Position numbers and translations under genes: made by a program | Assembly (NCBI GenBank): GCA_031285645.1 | Contig: JAITVU010000409.1 | Coordinates: 1-7,289 of the forward strand | DNA: 7,289 nt | Direction of reading: 5' to 3' | Source: Oscillospiraceae bacterium | Lineage (GTDB): Bacteria; Bacillota; Clostridia; Oscillospirales; Ruminococcaceae | Shown: positions 5,472-7,289 of the stretch, piece after piece | Layout of the letters: each line of letters begins with the position of its first letter | Position numbering within the stretch: the first letter of the stretch is position 1 | The notes under the pieces: model-generated | What the model saw: the letters and a program-made list of their open reading frames with translations, nothing else | Databases searched by the model: none | What the model was told of the DNA's origin: nothing

Positions 5472-5555
5472 AGGTGTATTGATCATGTCAGCAGAGCGGG
5501 GGAAAAAAAAGAGTACAAACACAGCCAGGATCACCCTGACAATATCAATACACCT
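5472..5555 (-). promoter_or_regulatory. Anti-P1 stem of the FMN riboswitch expression platform
   Basis: AGGTGTATTGAT (5472-5483) and ATCAATACACCT (5544-5555) are exact 12-bp complements, extended after a 2-nt internal loop by TGTCAG/CTGACA (5486-5491/5536-5541). The aptamer-proximal arm overlaps the 3' strand of aptamer helix P1 (about 5552-5557), so the long stem and a ligand-stabilised P1 cannot form together. The enclosed loop contains a U8 run (5503-5510) followed by CCCCC. A short GTCAGG/CCTGGC hairpin precedes that run by about 13 nt, too far for a standard terminator. Confidence 0.6.
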
Positions 5556-5661
5556 TCTTTAATCCTGACTTTACAGTCGGTATTGGAATTTCACCAATTT
5601 AGCGCACAAGCACTCGCGGACTTTAACCACCGATCGGGAATTTCACCCAGCCCTGAAGACA
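5551..5661 (-). ncRNA. FMN riboswitch aptamer (RFN element)
   Basis: Read on the minus strand, the conserved RFN blocks appear in order. They are GGGTGAAATTCCC followed by GATCGGTGGT (about 5652-5626), GTCCGCGAG, TTGGTGAAATTCCAA with ACCGAC, and AAAGTCAGGAT before the closing GAAG. Closing helix P1 pairs CTTC (5655-5658) with GAAG (5554-5557), with possible wobble extension. In this class FMN binding lowers expression of riboflavin synthesis or uptake genes. Here the gene is ribU, whose ATG is about 150 nt downstream. Confidence 0.96.
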
Positions 5662-5685
5662 TAAACACTATTCAGTTGTAAAGCC

Positions 5686-5714
5686 AGTATAACATCATCA
5701 TTATTCTCTGTCAA
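5686..5714 (-). promoter_or_regulatory. Strong sigma-A promoter for the riboswitch-ribU transcript
   Basis: On the minus strand TTGACA (5714-5709) and TATACT (5691-5686) are separated by exactly 17 bp. The -35 is a perfect consensus match and the -10 matches at five of six bases. Transcription should start near 5679, about 20 nt before the aptamer, giving a leader of about 275 nt. Confidence 0.85.
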
Positions 5715-5826
5715 TCAACCGGATTGGCGTGATTTGTTGCCGCGTGGTCATCAGCTTGCCGGGCTCCGGATCGATTAGGCGTATGGGCCCATTATTGTTC
5801 ATGTGTGTCCGGCATACGGCATTGGA

Positions 5827-5838
5827 TGGGATATCCCA
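5827..5838. repeat. 12-bp palindrome immediately after the lipoprotein stop
   Basis: TGGGATATCCCA is a perfect palindrome directly abutting the TAG of the serine-hydrolase gene on the minus strand. It has no loop of its own and no U-run follows, so it is not a convincing terminator. The remaining gap to the ribU promoter (5715-5826) shows no gene. Confidence 0.4.
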
Positions 5839-6972
5839 CTATTCGCAGGCAGGAAGGATATAGTCGGTGAAGTAGGGCCAGGGGGCGTAGCTGTCGCCAT
5901 GATTATAACAGGACATCACCACAACCAGTGCCAGCTCCGGAACCACAAAAATGTAATGCCCGCCGCCACCCATAGCAAAAAAGGTATCGTAATTGTCGTT
6001 GCCGAAGGATCGAATCCACCACTGGTAACCATATCGGCCGGTGCGCCCGCCTGTGCCGGCGGACTGAACAGAAGTGGACTGTTCCACCCATTCCCGGGAG
6101 ATGACCTGCCGGTCCTGCCATCTGCCCCCATTCAGGTAAAGCTGCCCGAATTTTGCCGCGTCACGGGCGGTCATCTCGATGCTGCTGCTCCCGTCGGTAA
6201 TGCCCTGGGGGTCGGCGGGCCAATTGACGCTGTCCATGCCAAGGTACTCAAAGAGATGCGCCCGGGCGAAATCAAACGCGGATTGTCCCGTAGCCTTCTC
6301 CAAGACCGCGCTCAGCAGATGGGAACCGCCGCTGTTGTAGTTGAAGGTGGAACCCGGCGCCGCGGCCATGGGCTGGTCCAGAACAAACGCCACCGGGTTC
6401 TTCGCCTGCTGCAGCTCATGGAACATGGGGCCGCCGTTCCACTCGTCCCACTCAATGCCGGAGGTGTGCGTCAACAGATGTTCCAGGGTGATTTCCTCCT
6501 TGCCGTCGGTCTCGTCGGCCAGGGCGGGAAAGTATTCCGACAGCTTGGCATCCACGCCTCTGATCAACCCCTCATCGATGGCAATGCCGATCAGCGCGCC
6601 CATAAAAGTCTTGGTGCAGGAGGCAAGGTAGAACAGGCTGGCCTCGTCGTACTGCTGCGAATAATACTCGTCAATGATCGCCCCATCCCGGACGATTACC
6701 ATGGCCAGAACTTCCGGCTCCTCCGCTTCCGCTATAGCGGTTTGGAGTGACTCGAGCATGGCGCTGTCCACGCCATGGTTCTCCGGCGTGTCGAGTACCA
6801 GGCCATTGGAAACCGGTTCATTCCCAGGGTCGGCCTTCTCATTGGCCTGTGATTGCTCATCCCCCTGGATTTGCACGGGGGATGAGCGCGCAGACCATTC
6901 CATCTCCGCCTGCCTCGCGCATCCGGACAAAAGAACACACAGAGATATGTAAAGTGATAGAATACGTTTCAT
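5839..6972 (-). CDS. Lipoprotein serine hydrolase, class C beta-lactamase fold
   Basis: A 377-residue secreted, lipid-anchored member of the beta-lactamase/penicillin-binding-protein family (class C type; includes esterases and D-peptidases). The N-terminus is a lipoprotein signal, KRILSLYISLCVLLSGC, with lipobox LLSGC and Cys18 as the lipidated residue. A polar, probably disordered linker spans about 19-58. The catalytic domain shows the SxxK motif SCTK (Ser118, Lys121), HLLTHTSGIEW, YNSG (Tyr212, Asn213, Ser214), and a C-terminal GGGGHYIFVVPE in the position of the KTG-like third motif. It ends near the cell-envelope face of the membrane. The start is supported by TAGGAGATTAAG directly upstream of the ATG. 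True beta-lactam hydrolysis cannot be claimed, since most such proteins are esterases or peptidases of unknown substrate. It is a single gene, separate from ribU and the tRNA. Confidence 0.92.
   Translation of the reverse strand: MKRILSLYISLCVLLSGCARQAEMEWSARSSPVQIQGDEQSQANEKADPGNEPVSNGLVLDTPENHGVDSAMLESLQTAIAEAEEPEVLAMVIVRDGAIIDEYYSQQYDEASLFYLASCTKTFMGALIGIAIDEGLIRGVDAKLSEYFPALADETDGKEEITLEHLLTHTSGIEWDEWNGGPMFHELQQAKNPVAFVLDQPMAAAPGSTFNYNSGGSHLLSAVLEKATGQSAFDFARAHLFEYLGMDSVNWPADPQGITDGSSSIEMTARDAAKFGQLYLNGGRWQDRQVISREWVEQSTSVQSAGTGGRTGRYGYQWWIRSFGNDNYDTFFAMGGGGHYIFVVPELALVVVMSCYNHGDSYAPWPYFTDYILPACE
6855..6887. repeat. 11-bp inverted repeat in the lipoprotein linker region
   Basis: GCTCATCCCCC (6855-6865) and GGGGGATGAGC (6877-6887) are perfect complements around an 11-nt loop. 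They lie in the codons for the polar linker (about residues 29-40) just after the signal peptide. The mRNA could form a very stable stem there. Confidence 0.6.
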
Positions 6973-7050
6973 CTTAATCTCCTAATGGCTTCGCACTTCA
7001 TTCCTTAAGCGTGCTATACCAATCCGCTTTTTATCCCATATCCTGACCTG

Positions 7051-7080
7051 AGTATAGTACATAATAAGGCTTATATTAAA
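7051..7080 (-). promoter_or_regulatory. Possible promoter of the lipoprotein gene
   Basis: On the minus strand TATACT (7056-7051) is a good -10. The best -35 is only TTTAAT (7080-7075) at 18 bp, within an AT-rich tract. Transcription would start near 7044, about 70 nt before the ATG. The tRNA terminator lies just upstream, so the gene needs its own promoter, which is the main support. Confidence 0.4.
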
Positions 7081-7125
7081 TTAAAACACGAAAGTCGCCG
7101 ATTTCATAGAAACCGGCGACTTTCG
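7078..7125 (-). terminator. Intrinsic terminator of the tRNA-Ala gene
   Basis: CGAAAGTCGCCG (7089-7100) and CGGCGACTTTCG (7114-7125) form a perfect 12-bp stem. After one mismatch it is extended by TTTC-ATA-GAAA. On the minus strand it is followed by TGTTTTAATTT, the expected U-rich tract. It begins two bases after the tRNA CCA end. Confidence 0.9.
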
Positions 7126-7127
7126 AC

Positions 7128-7203
<76 letters not shown>

Positions 7204-7207
7204 AAGC

Positions 7208-7251
7208 CTATAATACGCCTGAATACAGAACATTCACCTGACGTATTATAG
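7208..7251. repeat. 10-bp inverted repeat over the tRNA promoter -10
   Basis: CTATAATACG (7208-7217) and CGTATTATAG (7242-7251) are perfect inverted copies 24 bp apart. The right arm holds the minus-strand -10 of the tRNA promoter and the left arm holds a mirrored TATAAT. Inside, GAAT (7221-7224) and ATTC (7232-7235) are nearly symmetric too. It could be a protein site or coincidence. Confidence 0.5.
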
Positions 7252-7273
7252 CATACATGCCTGTACAATGCAA
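7245..7273 (-). promoter_or_regulatory. Promoter of tRNA-Ala
   Basis: On the minus strand a perfect TATAAT (7250-7245) with an extended TG two bases before it lies 17 bp after TTGCAT (7273-7268). The -35 matches consensus at three bases; the extended -10 compensates. Transcription would begin near 7238, giving a 5' leader of about 34 nt to be removed by RNase P. Confidence 0.75.
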
Positions 7274-7289
7274 TCCCCGAATATCCACA

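Noticed and set aside
5503..5510. U8 run in the ribU leader as a standard intrinsic terminator
   Set aside because: The nearest hairpin (GTCAGG/CCTGGC) ends about 13 nt upstream, too far for a canonical terminator; kept only as part of the switching region.
5803..6750. 315-codon plus-strand open frame opposite the lipoprotein gene
   Set aside because: The minus frame has lipobox, SxxK and YxN motifs in order; the plus frame has none and is a shadow.

Overview
The window looks like chromosomal DNA of an anaerobic, gut- or biomass-associated member of the Clostridia. The clues are a cytoplasmic GH10 xylanase next to a GH120 beta-xylosidase, a RibU-type ECF riboflavin transporter under an FMN riboswitch, Firmicutes-style AGGAGG ribosome binding sites, and a tRNA gene with encoded CCA. 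GC content is moderate to high. No species is assigned.

Layout. The plus strand carries a metallo-beta-lactamase-fold hydrolase (38-691), a gene-poor stretch of about 550 bp, a GH10 endo-xylanase (1243-2205), a structured 217-bp spacer and a GH120 beta-xylosidase (start chosen at 2423, end 4360). A repeat- and hairpin-rich junction (4361-4743) follows. The minus strand, read right to left, carries a tRNA-Ala(CGC) gene with its own promoter and terminator (7128-7203), a serine-hydrolase lipoprotein of the class C beta-lactamase fold (6972-5839), and an FMN riboswitch with a strong promoter driving ribU (5714-4744). The xylan genes and ribU converge on the junction.

How the genes work together. 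Neither GH10 nor GH120 has a signal peptide, so they most likely form a cytoplasmic pathway: GH10 cuts imported xylo-oligosaccharides and GH120 releases xylose. No transporter or regulator for this pathway lies in the window. RibU imports riboflavin and is repressed when FMN is plentiful. The tRNA, the lipoprotein and the MBL protein appear unrelated to xylan use.

Most interesting signals. (1) The GH120 Shine-Dalgarno lies inside one arm of a perfect 15-bp inverted repeat. A short competing hairpin and a 22-codon leader ORF with a strong ribosome binding site sit just upstream, an arrangement like leader-peptide translational attenuation. (2) The ribU leader has a 12+6-bp anti-P1 stem and tandem copies of a 10-mer that compete for one complement next to the ribosome binding site. 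(3) The MBL protein appears to lack the metal-bridging Asp of its family (AGG where AGD is expected). (4) A 23-codon Cys-rich ORF (CxxxCxxC) lies after GH120, in the same frame as GH120 with no stop between. (5) A 16-bp direct repeat flanks the xylan cassette.
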